From a virus, in the IMG/VR virus record IMGVR_UViG_3300034378_000142, positions 1 through 38,819 of that record: a DNA stretch of 38,819 nucleotides; one strand, written 5' to 3'. This document shows, one piece after another, positions 6,449 to 15,000 of this stretch (positions within the stretch are counted from its first letter, which is position 1; the number at the start of each line of letters is the position of its first letter). The translations under genes and the position numbers were made by a program. The notes under the pieces were generated by a model. The model saw only the letters and a list, made by a program, of their open reading frames with translations, did not search any database and was not told the origin of the DNA.

Positions 6449-6708
6449 TGGTTGAAGGAAAAGGTTTCAAGCACACCCTGACTCCAAAAGCGTACTCGTT
6501 TCTTCAGGCGTGTGGCCTGAAGGAGAAACCAGCCGGGCTCACAGCCCCGGTGCTGGCAGCAGGTTCAAGACCTGCCACAGGCACTAGCGTAGGTGAGATT
6601 CCTACGGGTGAGACCTGCTCTAAAACTGGTCGAGCAGGCAGAGTGAATAACTCTCAGGGAGAAGAAAGGCTCCCTTCGGGCTTGAAGAGATTTTTCCAAG
6701 TTCCGTAA
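6448..6708 (+). CDS. Small ORF coinciding with the structured region (possibly a displaced TnpB C-terminus)
   Basis: An 86-codon frame starts with ATGA overlapping the endonuclease stop and runs to the TAA at 6706-6708. The start of the product (MVEGKGFKHTLTPKAYSFLQ) is protein-like, but the rest follows the hairpins at 6515-6687 and is rich in G, T, A, P and R. In TnpB systems the guide RNA often overlaps the 3' end of the tnpB frame. This frame may therefore be the former C-terminus of the TnpB-like protein, separated by insertion of the endonuclease gene, and its translation may be incidental. Confidence 0.3.
   Translation: MVEGKGFKHTLTPKAYSFLQACGLKEKPAGLTAPVLAAGSRPATGTSVGEIPTGETCSKTGRAGRVNNSQGEERLPSGLKRFFQVP
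6515..6687 (+). ncRNA. Candidate structured RNA (omega-RNA-like or unknown)
   Basis: The stretch folds by eye into closely packed helices: GCCTG 6515-6519 with CAGGC 6578-6582, enclosing CCAGC 6529-6533/GCTGG 6552-6556 (capped by GGGCT/AGCCC 6535-6547) and GCAGG 6559-6563/CCTGC 6571-6575 with the T-loop-like TTCAAGA. Then follow CGTAGG 6588-6593/CCTACG 6601-6606, CCTGCTC 6614-6620/GAGCAGG 6632-6638, GAGT/ACTC 6641-6653, AGGGAG 6656-6661/CTCCCT 6670-6675 and CTTC/GAAG 6674-6687. GCAGG and CCTGC copies could also pair in alternative or pseudoknotted ways. Position downstream of a TnpB-like gene fits an omega RNA (reRNA). A group I intron core was considered but its conserved P7 signature is not clear. 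Confidence 0.6.
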
Positions 6709-6718
6709 ACCAGGTCTA

Positions 6719-7000
6719 ATGGAAAAGTGTGAACAGTTGGCTGCGTTAGAAAAGCGGGTGGAGCTTATCGAGAAGTATCTTATCTCGAACGTATCCGCTT
6801 CTTTCAGACTGATTGAGAGGTCTGGCATGGTCAAACCGATTCCGAAACCAACCGACTTCCCTGCGAGTGGCCGGGTTGATGGAGACGTTCCAAAACCAAG
6901 AGACCATGATACTCTGGAGATAGAGCATGGGAAAGAGACCGATCTGCGAGTACCAGGAGAGAGTGGAGACCGGGAAGGGAAGGAGTGTTCCGATCTGTAA
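6719..7000 (+). CDS. Small hypothetical protein with N-terminal coiled coil
   Basis: The 93-residue product begins MEKCEQLAALEKRVELIEKY, a short heptad-patterned helix, followed by a proline-rich linker (MVKPIPKPTDFPASGR) and a charged, disordered-looking C-terminus. No family is recognised. The upstream ribosome site is weak (AGGTC). Its 3' end overlaps the next gene by 74 bases, and the hydrophilic C-terminal third may be shaped by that overlap. It is the first phage gene after the mobile block. Confidence 0.5.
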   Translation: MEKCEQLAALEKRVELIEKYLISNVSASFRLIERSGMVKPIPKPTDFPASGRVDGDVPKPRDHDTLEIEHGKETDLRVPGESGDREGKECSDL

Positions 7001-7163
7001 TTATCCCGGAGAGGAAGGATCCGCTTGTCTCCCAAAGTGTGAGGACGCTCACAAGGAGTTGTCGTCGGTGAAGTTTTCGCTAGCAAGAGCATTCAAGCGG
7101 CTCGATAAGATAAGACGAGTCGAAGCTCTTGGTGATAAGGAGGGTCGCCGTGGGCGGGAATAA
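6927..7163 (+). CDS. Small cysteine-containing protein
   Basis: The 78-residue product has four cysteines in its first half (GKRPICEYQ, PICNYPGEEG, SACLPKCEDAH), a spacing compatible with one bound zinc, then a basic helical tail (FSLARAFKRLDKIRR). The ATG has GGAGATAGAG upstream. It overlaps the previous gene by 74 bases and the next by 14 in different frames. The function is unknown; a small zinc-binding regulator or DNA-binding protein is possible. Confidence 0.5.
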   Translation: MGKRPICEYQERVETGKGRSVPICNYPGEEGSACLPKCEDAHKELSSVKFSLARAFKRLDKIRRVEALGDKEGRRGRE

Positions 7164-7662
7164 CCAGGGGTTCAACCCAATAGCTCCTCTTGGTCGAGAG
7201 CAGATAGAGAAGCTAAAGATGCAGGAGCAGCTCTACCTTGCGAGACAAAGAGGAAAGAAGGCCCAGCCGATTGCCTGCAAAAGGTGCGGTAATCGGGTAA
7301 TGATAAAGCAGGAGCTATGTGAGATCGCTCTTGTCAAGTACCCAAAAATGCTTGGCTTGGATTTACCGGAAGTCGAAGTCCATGACCATCGGCTTTCGCT
7401 GATCTACGTTTGCGCCAAGTGCATGACAGGGGTTGTCGAGTTTAGACAAGGCAATCTCTTTGACCTTCAGCAGTTCGATGGCAAGCCGATTCCAATGGGG
7501 ATCGAGGACGACAATGCTAGAATTGAAGCTCCTGGAGAACATGCTTCGGGCAGCGACCAAGAGCAAGAACCCGTATGCGATAGCCCAGTCGTACGGGATC
7601 CTGGTGGACAAGGTAGCGAAAGTCCCGAAGAAGCTGGCGAGGAAAATCGAGGAGACGATTAA
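7150..7662 (+). CDS. Zinc-ribbon-like phage protein of unknown function
   Basis: The likely start is the GTG at 7150, because AAGGAGG lies seven bases upstream; in-frame TTG 7129 and GTG 7132 precede that ribosome site. The 170-residue product has a basic helical N-terminus (REQIEKLKMQEQLYLARQR) and two CxxC pairs (IACKRCGNRV and IYVCAKCMTG), probably one zinc ribbon at residues about 40-95. The C-terminal 50 residues are acidic and low in complexity; they coincide with the 148-base overlap with the next gene, so their sequence may be secondary to that gene. Its position just before packaging genes suggests a role in early packaging or regulation, but nothing specific is shown. Confidence 0.6.
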   Translation: MGGNNQGFNPIAPLGREQIEKLKMQEQLYLARQRGKKAQPIACKRCGNRVMIKQELCEIALVKYPKMLGLDLPEVEVHDHRLSLIYVCAKCMTGVVEFRQGNLFDLQQFDGKPIPMGIEDDNARIEAPGEHASGSDQEQEPVCDSPVVRDPGGQGSESPEEAGEENRGDD

Positions 7663-7894
7663 AGGTCTCCTTAAAGAGCTAGAACGAGCCTGCGGAGACT
7701 CGAATTCTCCAAGCAATATCGCTCTAGCGTTTGGCATTCTCATTGATAAAGGGAAGTTCGGGTCACAAGAGAAAGAGGACGAAGAGTCTGCGTCACCTGT
7801 AGAAAACGATCAAGAGCGAAAAGCTCTTTACGAGGAACTGGAGCCAGGAATTGTCGAGAAAAGTAAGGGTGGACGGCAAAGCGGAGATGACTAG
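7514..7894 (+). CDS. Putative terminase small subunit-like protein
   Basis: The 126-residue product contains a repeated motif, NPYAIAQSYGILVDKV (about residues 20-35) and SPSNIALAFGILIDKG (about 66-81), flanking a basic amphipathic helix (KKLARKIEETIKGLLKELER). The pattern A-x-x-x-G-I-L-x-D-K is typical of terminase small subunits, which bind the packaging site and deliver DNA to the large subunit. The C-terminus is acidic, as expected for a contact surface. The ATG at 7514 has GAGG upstream; longer in-frame starts are possible. It sits immediately before the large terminase, overlapping it slightly, which supports the assignment. The 148-base overlap with the previous gene is unusually long. 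Confidence 0.55.
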   Translation: MLELKLLENMLRAATKSKNPYAIAQSYGILVDKVAKVPKKLARKIEETIKGLLKELERACGDSNSPSNIALAFGILIDKGKFGSQEKEDEESASPVENDQERKALYEELEPGIVEKSKGGRQSGDD

Positions 7895-10523
7895 GCGGCA
7901 GAAGCGACGCCGCTTATTCTATTCCGAACCCAGGACCAGAGAAGAACTTTGGTTATGGACAAAGCTTCACTTCGGGATAGAACTCACGCGCGAGTCTGTC
8001 TGCGCCCACCACGATTCACAGCTTGACTATCTCTGGCATACAACTCAAGAACTTGGCGACGCTTATGTACTTGCTTGTCGAAATGGAGGCAAGACTCAGC
8101 TCGAGGCGGCAGCGGCTGTCTATGACTCGACATTTCACGCGCCATGCACAACGATCTGCGTTGCTGGCTGTCTCCACCCAAACACTCCTGTCCTAACTCC
8201 AGAAGGATTTAAGCCGATAGCCTATATCCGCGTAGGCGATTATGTCTACGACGGCAAGGAATGGCGGCTTGTAAAAGGCATGACTGAGCGGCCTTCTGTA
8301 GAGCACTTAAAAATTTCGTTCGTGGGACTGCCTCCTCTTTTTCTGACGCATCATCACCATTCTCTGCGGGTGAGCGGGGTGGAGTGTCCGATACCGGGAC
8401 GGACCTCCCCCCGCGTTTGTTCTGCAAACGTAAACTGTGCCTATCATCGGAGGCGATTTAAGTGCAAGGGTCGTGGTAAAGTTGAGGAAGTTCCGGCAAG
8501 CGAACTGAGAGTTGGTGACGCGATTGTTTATCCACTGGACTATATAAATAACCGAAATGGGTTTAAGCCGAACGTATCGCCTATGCTCCAGGGTTTAATC
8601 TTCGGCTCTCATGTCAAGGCGGATAAACACCTTGTAACTTTTTACAAGAGATATTCGGTGTCACGTGAATACGATCGTGCAGTCCTCGATCAGATCAGGC
8701 GAGTGGTTGCAGAGGAAATTTCATTGCGTCCTGTGCGCCAAGAGCCTGCAGGTAAAGGATTTGCGATTCGCTATGAAAGGTCGTTCTTCAAAGGGTATAA
8801 GTTCGATGGCAATCTTCCATACAACTTCTACTTCTGGAGCAAGAGCAACAAAGACGAGTTCTTGGCTGGAGTTTTTCAAGGGACAAAGTTCAATATTGCG
8901 AACACACCTTCATGGAACAAGGCATTCTCGACGACAAGAAATACTGAATTCGCCCTGAATCTTTATTCACTCGTAGCAAGTGCAAGACCCAGGGTTGACC
9001 ACTGGGACAAAGATGATATGATGAGACTGGTGTTTGCGGACTCGTCAATCCCAAAATTGAAAAGGAAAGTTGCCGCTAGGTTCGCCATGTTCGAACCGGT
9101 GAAGGAAAGGGCTGGCGGTCAAGCTTTGCTCTCTGTCAGAGGGACTCAGTCTCTTGGCAACCGAATAAAATCGGTGGAGGAAGTTGGGCCGTCAGTCCCC
9201 TTCATTGATATTGAAGTTGAAGGTGGCGAGCATTTCTTGACGTTGTGGGGCATCGTTCACAACTCGAAACTGCAGGCTGGCCATGCCTATGCCTACATCA
9301 AGCAAATCTATAATCCTCGAAAGAATGGGATTGCGAAAGAGGAGTGTAATGTCTGCACGAAGGAAGCCACCGAGATAAACAACGGAAGCGCTATTCAGAT
9401 TATCTCGTCATCAGAAGAGGCAGCCGGGGGCTTCCACGTTGACCATATTCGCATTGACCAGATTGATGATATGAAGCAGGGTGTATTCGAGACGCTTCAA
9501 TTCGACATTAACGCCGCTTCAGATCAACATGTTCAAGTTGATATGGTAGGGACGTGGGACAAGCTTGGCGGCTTGTACGACAAGGTTCTTGCAAAGGCAT
9601 TAAGCGAACAACAGACAATCTTCCGTTGGTGCATTCTTGACGTGCTTGAGCCCTGCAAGGATCGCATGTGTTCAAATTGCGATTTATCCGATTGCTGTGG
9701 GGGTGTTGCGAAAGATAAGTTCGAGGGCTTCTTAAAGATAGACAAGGCAATCAAGATTCGCAAGAGGCTTATCTCGGACGCAAAGTGGGGAACACAAGCT
9801 CTCCTGAAGACGCCTCGGCCAATGGACGCTCTCATTCCAAAATTCAATGACACTCATCCTTTTGTCCAGCCACTTGCATTTAGACCCGCACTTGAGACAT
9901 ATCGAGGTTTCGACTGGGCAAAATGTCCATCGTGCGTCTGGGTTCAATTCAATGAACACGAGGATAGGCTGTATGTAATAGATGAGTACATGGGTAAGCC
10001 TGGACAGGGAGCCTTAATCACAGGGCCAGCTATTCTTGCAAAAGAGGGTCGGCATGGTTATCGTAATATCTCTGCGAGTTACGGTGACCCTTCCGGCGCT
10101 TCTTGGATCAATGACTTCGTGACTCTGGGCATTCCTGTTATCTCTCTCGTAATTGATAAGGATACGAGGATCGCGGTCCTCGATAAGCTTCTCCAAATAC
10201 GTGAAGACGGGAAGCCTGGAATCATTATTGACCCGCGCTGCACAAACCTTAGATCACAGTTACTTCAATACGACGTGCGTTGCAGAATGAAGCAGAAAGG
10301 CGCACCCCAAGATGATATGGTAGATGCGCTGCTTTATCTTCTTGGCGGACTAAGATTCAGGTTGAAGTTCAAGGATGATAATCCTCCTGGCACTATTTCA
10401 CTAGCTGAGTCGGAAGAACATGAAGCTATTGAGAAGTATTCGGCACCAGTAGAACAATACCTTGAGCTTGGCAAGGCACTCGTAGAGAAAGGTAAAACAG
10501 ACTTCAATAGAATAATTCCATAG
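7887..10523 (+). CDS. terL: Terminase large subunit, interrupted by an intein
   Basis: This is the DNA-packaging motor. After removal of the intein (8169-9263) the protein is about 513 residues. The ATPase domain has Walker A LACRNGGKT just before the intein, the next strand ICVAG/SKLQAGHAYAY split by it, and Walker B at HIRIDQIDDM, where the usual D-E pair reads D-Q. MVGTWD fits the coupling motif. The nuclease domain has the three RNase H-like acidic sites: YRGFDWA, YGDPSG and DDMVDALLYL. A cysteine cluster (CKDRMCSNCDLSDCC) may bind zinc. The ATG at 7887 overlaps the upstream gene; GTG 7869 and TTG 7851 are alternative starts. The gene is followed by the portal gene, as usual. Confidence 0.92.
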   Translation: MTRRQKRRRLFYSEPRTREELWLWTKLHFGIELTRESVCAHHDSQLDYLWHTTQELGDAYVLACRNGGKTQLEAAAAVYDSTFHAPCTTICVAGCLHPNTPVLTPEGFKPIAYIRVGDYVYDGKEWRLVKGMTERPSVEHLKISFVGLPPLFLTHHHHSLRVSGVECPIPGRTSPRVCSANVNCAYHRRRFKCKGRGKVEEVPASELRVGDAIVYPLDYINNRNGFKPNVSPMLQGLIFGSHVKADKHLVTFYKRYSVSREYDRAVLDQIRRVVAEEISLRPVRQEPAGKGFAIRYERSFFKGYKFDGNLPYNFYFWSKSNKDEFLAGVFQGTKFNIANTPSWNKAFSTTRNTEFALNLYSLVASARPRVDHWDKDDMMRLVFADSSIPKLKRKVAARFAMFEPVKERAGGQALLSVRGTQSLGNRIKSVEEVGPSVPFIDIEVEGGEHFLTLWGIVHNSKLQAGHAYAYIKQIYNPRKNGIAKEECNVCTKEATEINNGSAIQIISSSEEAAGGFHVDHIRIDQIDDMKQGVFETLQFDINAASDQHVQVDMVGTWDKLGGLYDKVLAKALSEQQTIFRWCILDVLEPCKDRMCSNCDLSDCCGGVAKDKFEGFLKIDKAIKIRKRLISDAKWGTQALLKTPRPMDALIPKFNDTHPFVQPLAFRPALETYRGFDWAKCPSCVWVQFNEHEDRLYVIDEYMGKPGQGALITGPAILAKEGRHGYRNISASYGDPSGASWINDFVTLGIPVISLVIDKDTRIAVLDKLLQIREDGKPGIIIDPRCTNLRSQLLQYDVRCRMKQKGAPQDDMVDALLYLLGGLRFRLKFKDDNPPGTISLAESEEHEAIEKYSAPVEQYLELGKALVEKGKTDFNRIIP
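8169..9263 (+). other. Intein (365 residues) in terminase, with a degenerate LAGLIDADG domain
   Basis: The element is an in-frame protein insertion beginning with Cys (CLHPNTPVLTPEGFKPI, block A) and ending GIVHN, with Ser as first extein residue, a standard splice junction. Block B is LTHHHHSLRV, and the C-terminal block F is FIDIEVEGGEHFLTLWG. All residues needed for splicing (Cys1, block-B His, His-Asn, Ser+1) are visible. The central domain has two LAGLIDADG-like helices, MLQGLIFGSHVKAD and FLAGVFQGTKFN, but the catalytic acidic positions are changed (G-S-H and Q-G-T). The endonuclease is therefore probably dead while splicing should still occur. Insertion is just after the Walker A helix, in the most conserved part of the host protein. 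Confidence 0.92.
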
Positions 10524-10532
10524 GAGTGAGCT

Positions 10533-12059
10533 ATGGCGAAAGATGATGCACTTTTGGAAGCCGTGAGATGGGAAGTCGAGAAGTACGTTGGCGGCAGAAG
10601 AATGACTGACTTGGACGTTCAAGTCCAAAACAACCTCTTGACAGATAGGCCGAATATCGATCTTTTCAACACCATGCTGCTTGATCCCGGAGTATCGTTT
10701 CCGCTTCACATGTTGAAGCTGCCTATCTCGAGGTCAAGATTTGTTTACCAGAATCAAGACGCCGATATACAAGCGTTTGTGGAAGGCGAACTCAAGGAAC
10801 TCCATCACACTCTGCGTTTCGAGTCTCTGACTGCGCTCGAGCATGGGTTCTCCAGCTTCGAGCGAAGATATGAGATACGGGATGCAATGACTCATTACAA
10901 AGAGTTCATTCACCTCAACCCGAAGTACATATGGATAAGGATAGACCCGAAGACAAAAGGGTTTAATGGGCTTCAACAGCGATACCGTGGTAACACGATC
11001 GATCTGAGGCCAGAGAAGTCTTATGTTTTCTCGCATGAACAGTATTTCTCGAACCTTTATGGCCGATCGCAGATAAACTATGCCTATGTTCCGTGGTTGC
11101 TGGATAAGGAGTTCTATCGTTATCACGGCCTAGCGCTACAGGAGTTCGGACTTCAAACGCTTGTTGGCCGCGCTCCGGAAGGCAACCGAACGATCAACAT
11201 GGGCGAGGCTGGCGATAAAACCATAAGCAACCTCGAATTCATTAAGATGATAGGAGAGACCGTTCGAAGTCGGACTGTTGTAACCTATCCTGCCGGAGAA
11301 GGTTGGGATCTTGGTACTCTGTTCAAGTCAATGACTGGCTGGGACTTTAATAAGGATCATGATTTCCTCGACAACAAGAAGGCTCTTGCGATACTTCTTC
11401 CGCCAGAACTCTGGCGTGGTGGTGGTGGTTCTTATGCCAAGTCAAGAGTGCAGTCATACTGGTTCGAGCAGACTATCGGCGCTATACTCGACGAGCTGAG
11501 CCGTGCAATCATGAGGTATGTTGTTAAGCCGATAATTCGCTTGAACTTTTGGGATGGAAGGGAAGAACCGCCTTACGGAACTGTCAGTTGCGAACCTCCA
11601 TCGATGGAATACCAGCAATTTGTCGAGAAGCTGATTCTCAAAACTAACAAACCGCAACCGATTGATTGGAACGCGCTTCTAAAGATCATGCGTATCCCTC
11701 TCAAAACTGACGTTGAAGAAGTCGGGCTCGAGGAAATGCCTACAACAGCAAAGACACTTGAGGACTTCTGCCGCAGAGCGTTTACAAGCGGCGTGGAGTT
11801 TGCAAAGGACGAACTCGCATGTCCAGACCTTTACATTCCAATTCCAGAAGAGAAGAAGAAACAAGAGTTCCGCGCAGAAGCTGGGCGGCTACAATGGCTT
11901 GTCAAAAAAATGCCAAGCCCGAGAAAAGTTCTCGTAACGGTCTATGACAGAATAAGGCTCCAAGGCAGAGACTTCGCTCATGAGTTTTTCTGTAAGACCG
12001 TGGAGGATGGAGGGTATCTCAAGGAGAATAGGGAGAAGATCAATGCAGCAATCTCTTAA
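10533..12059 (+). CDS. Portal protein
   Basis: The 508-residue protein directly follows the large terminase and has portal-type features: an N-terminal region MLLDPGVSFPLHMLKLPISR, a stem/wing region with EHGFSSFERRYEIRD and NPKYIWIRID, and a glycine-rich turn, LPPELWRGGGGSYAKSRVQ, often seen before the long C-terminal helix of portals of the DUF935 (Mu gp29-like) type. Twelve copies would form the vertex channel for DNA and bind terminase and the connector. Length is normal. AGGAGTGAGC precedes the ATG. It overlaps the next gene by 17 bases. The order terminase-portal-protease-capsid supports the call; the exact portal family is less certain. Confidence 0.8.
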   Translation: MAKDDALLEAVRWEVEKYVGGRRMTDLDVQVQNNLLTDRPNIDLFNTMLLDPGVSFPLHMLKLPISRSRFVYQNQDADIQAFVEGELKELHHTLRFESLTALEHGFSSFERRYEIRDAMTHYKEFIHLNPKYIWIRIDPKTKGFNGLQQRYRGNTIDLRPEKSYVFSHEQYFSNLYGRSQINYAYVPWLLDKEFYRYHGLALQEFGLQTLVGRAPEGNRTINMGEAGDKTISNLEFIKMIGETVRSRTVVTYPAGEGWDLGTLFKSMTGWDFNKDHDFLDNKKALAILLPPELWRGGGGSYAKSRVQSYWFEQTIGAILDELSRAIMRYVVKPIIRLNFWDGREEPPYGTVSCEPPSMEYQQFVEKLILKTNKPQPIDWNALLKIMRIPLKTDVEEVGLEEMPTTAKTLEDFCRRAFTSGVEFAKDELACPDLYIPIPEEKKKQEFRAEAGRLQWLVKKMPSPRKVLVTVYDRIRLQGRDFAHEFFCKTVEDGGYLKENREKINAAIS

Positions 12060-15000
12060 AATTGACGTTCCACCTGAGAAGTGGGTGAACGAGGATTGGA
12101 GAATCGCCCTGGCGTGGTATTGCTCAGAGAAACCTCCTCGTCCTAAGGCAGAGATAAGAGACATCCTCAAGAAGATGGCGAAGGAATTTATCAAGAGGGG
12201 CGACTTCACATTTCACCCAGAGACTTATTCCGAATGCTCTCGAAAGATTGCCACGGAGATTTTTCAAGAGGTCGTTGAAGATGGTATGTATCTTGTGCCC
12301 CCACATGGGGAGATGGTCTGGAACGGCAGGAAGTCTGCGGTTGTCAAGTCCAAGCCATTCGAGTCTCTACAAAAGACCTTTACATTCCTTTGTTCCGGCA
12401 AGCGGTGTTATGGAATGATCCGCTTCAAGGAGCCGAAGGAAATTACCATTGACGAGTTCGAGAGGCTTTATAAGAAGCACAGGATCTCCGAGAAGGAAAG
12501 AGAAACCTGGTGGCCCCGCAAGGAGAAACTCTATCTGTACGAAGTGCGGGATTTCTTCCGATTCAAGTCTCCTTTCATGGTTAAAGTCCCACAAGGAGTC
12601 CAGACTTTCATAAAGAATGTCAAGCGGTATTTCTCCTCCCTAGAGGCAACCGAACACGACAATATCTTCGATGTGTTGAATCTGCCGACTATCTCAGAGG
12701 CACTCGAGGCGCTGAACGAGATAGCTTCTGACTCGCATGAAGTGATTGCCTACTCTATTGCAGAGATGGCAGCGGAAGCTGAACTCAGATTGCTCACTCC
12801 ACTCGAGGACGAAACGCCGGTTGGACTTGTTATTCGCCATGCCTTAATTCACGACCAAGCTGAAGACTCCATTTATGTCAATGGCGAAACTTCTGAAACA
12901 GTTAAAGCCGAACATGCTCGAGTGGTATCTGAAATGCGCTCCCGGGGAATGGAGCATAGGATCGAAACGAGTCTTGACTACGATTCCCCGCTTCTCGATT
13001 CAACTCCAATCTTGCGTATCAATGCTCTTGGAACTCGAGCTGATGTCGAGGAATCTAATAGCAAACACAAGAAGCATACTGGCGTGCTTCTCAAGTCCAG
13101 AGCGAAGAAAGTCCTTCTCGATTGCGGAGAACCAGAATTCTTGGGCAAGAACCCGAACATTGTTGTCTTGTCACACTTTCACCCAGACCACTTTTGTTGG
13201 GCGAAGCCTGAGCATGAGCCTGGAATCTATGAGTATGAGGAACTACCGGACTTCTTGGAAGAAGGCGACCCTCATGAACTCATGCGAAGCCCAATCCGCA
13301 CTTACGGTTCTACGATCTTCAGGCACATTATGCTCTTTGAGCATCCAGAGTGCCAGGTCTATGTTGAGCCATTCTGCGGCTCAGCCAGCGTTCTCTTTGC
13401 TAGGAAGCCGGTCAAGACCGAGGTTATCAATGACCTCAACGACGACACAATCTTCCAGTTGCGCTTTATCAAGAAGCTTAACAAAACCACCATGGCGTAC
13501 CTGAAGAAAATGAACTGGAAGGGAAGCCATGAAACTTGGAAGCGGTGTCGAGAAGTACTCAAGAAAAAGCAGTTCAAAAGTGAAGCCCACCGTTTCTATG
13601 TCCTGAAGTATCTCTCCCGCTACTCATTCCATTGGTCAGGCTCGGACCTAGGGGGACCTCGAGTCGAAGGCGAATCGTCCTACAATCCAAGTGTACTCGA
13701 GCGTGCGCGTGACAGGCTCAGGAACGTCAAGATAATGCATGGCGATTACTGGGAAGCCATGGGCAACTACGACGGCAAGAACACATTTATGTTCATTGAC
13801 CCGCCGTTCAAGGAACACGCCAAAGGTTCATACAAGAACGAAGGACTCGATTGGGATGTTTACTTCAAGCGACTCAAGGGAATGAAGTGCCAATTCATCG
13901 CTCTCAACAGTAATGACAAGAGGTCTCGTCAAGTTTACCGCGAAATGAAACTGCAAATGAGAGCCTATCCGTTCCCTGGTGGGCTTTACAGACCCGTTCA
14001 GAAGAAGAGCAAGTATCTCTTGGGCGCAAACTATCCTCTCAAGACTCGCAAGGGAAAAAGCGTCGGGACTATCCGCGCCTCAAAGCCAAGCTCGAAAGTC
14101 GCAATGGACGCAGAGCCGGTTGAAGTTCAGGACTTCAAAGATGAAGCTCCAGATACATTGTTTATCGCTTCTCCTTTCTCGAAGTGCGAAGTTTCGGACA
14201 AGGCGGAAAAGCAGGGCTTCAATATCGAGTTTGCTGAAGAGTACGAGTTCGACGCTTTCAAAATGAGAGCGTACCCAGTCAAGCATTCAACAATCTGCCC
14301 TGCAGTCGCATGGAAGATATGGATCGGCGGCAAGACCGTTCTCTTTGTGCCGGACATACTGGAGATGGATAAGAAGGTTCTGGAAGGAGTTGACATTTAC
14401 ATTGGAGACGGCGCCACCTATACACGCGATATTAAGCGGAAGTCCGGTAAAGAACCGATAGGTCACATGAGCGTGAAGAAGCAGATAGCCATGTGCAAAG
14501 AGGCTGGCATTGAGAATATCTATTTCGTTCATGTTGGCAAGGAGATAATCGAGAAGCCAAAGCTGGACGACCCGCTCGAGGTGCAAGTTAGTGAAGCTGG
14601 AGCAGAGGTTCTCGACGATGGACAGACAAAGGAGGAGAAGGTCAAGCTGGTTGGATTAAAGGAAGTGCTCGAGTTGCTTCCGCAGAAATTTTCTACGATA
14701 GATAAGTACCATCTTGTCGGGTCTCTTCCAGTTCGCGGTAGAGGACTTGACGTTGATATTGTAGAGAGAGGAGATGAGGACGACGCTGCTCGTCATCGAA
14801 TCACTCAGGTTCTTGGTCCTATCATGGAGCGCATCTCCTTCCACAATGATAGTCGTGGGCCAATGGGTTCACACATTCCGCTTTACCGGCGCACTTATAC
14901 TAGAATAGATACAGAATATGTGGCCATGTCAGGTGCGTATATTGATGAAAATAGATGGGACGACTTCGCGCTTACCGGAAAACCTCTCAAAGAGGCAATG

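Larger units (their letters stand above)
4435..6710 (+). mobile_element. Probable composite mobile insertion: TnpB-like gene, LAGLIDADG gene, structured 3' region
   Basis: Between the methyltransferase operon and the packaging genes lies a block with mobile-DNA functions only: a TnpB-like protein, a LAGLIDADG endonuclease overlapping it by ATGA, and a hairpin-rich stretch. I see no TnpA, no clear terminal inverted repeats and no target duplication, so the limits are approximate and drawn from the flanking phage genes. The arrangement resembles an IS605/IS1341-type tnpB with its 3' guide RNA, into which an endonuclease gene has come between protein and RNA. No host gene is obviously split. Confidence 0.55.

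Noticed and set aside
6559-6575. tRNA gene suggested by the T-arm-like GCAGG-TTCAAGA-CCTGC
   Set aside because: No matching seven-pair acceptor stem, D-arm or anticodon arm is found around it; it is one arm of a larger structured region.
6490-6710. Group I intron core
   Set aside because: A P3/P8-like order can be drawn, but the conserved P7 and J8/7 signature is not seen and neighbouring genes are not split exons of one protein.
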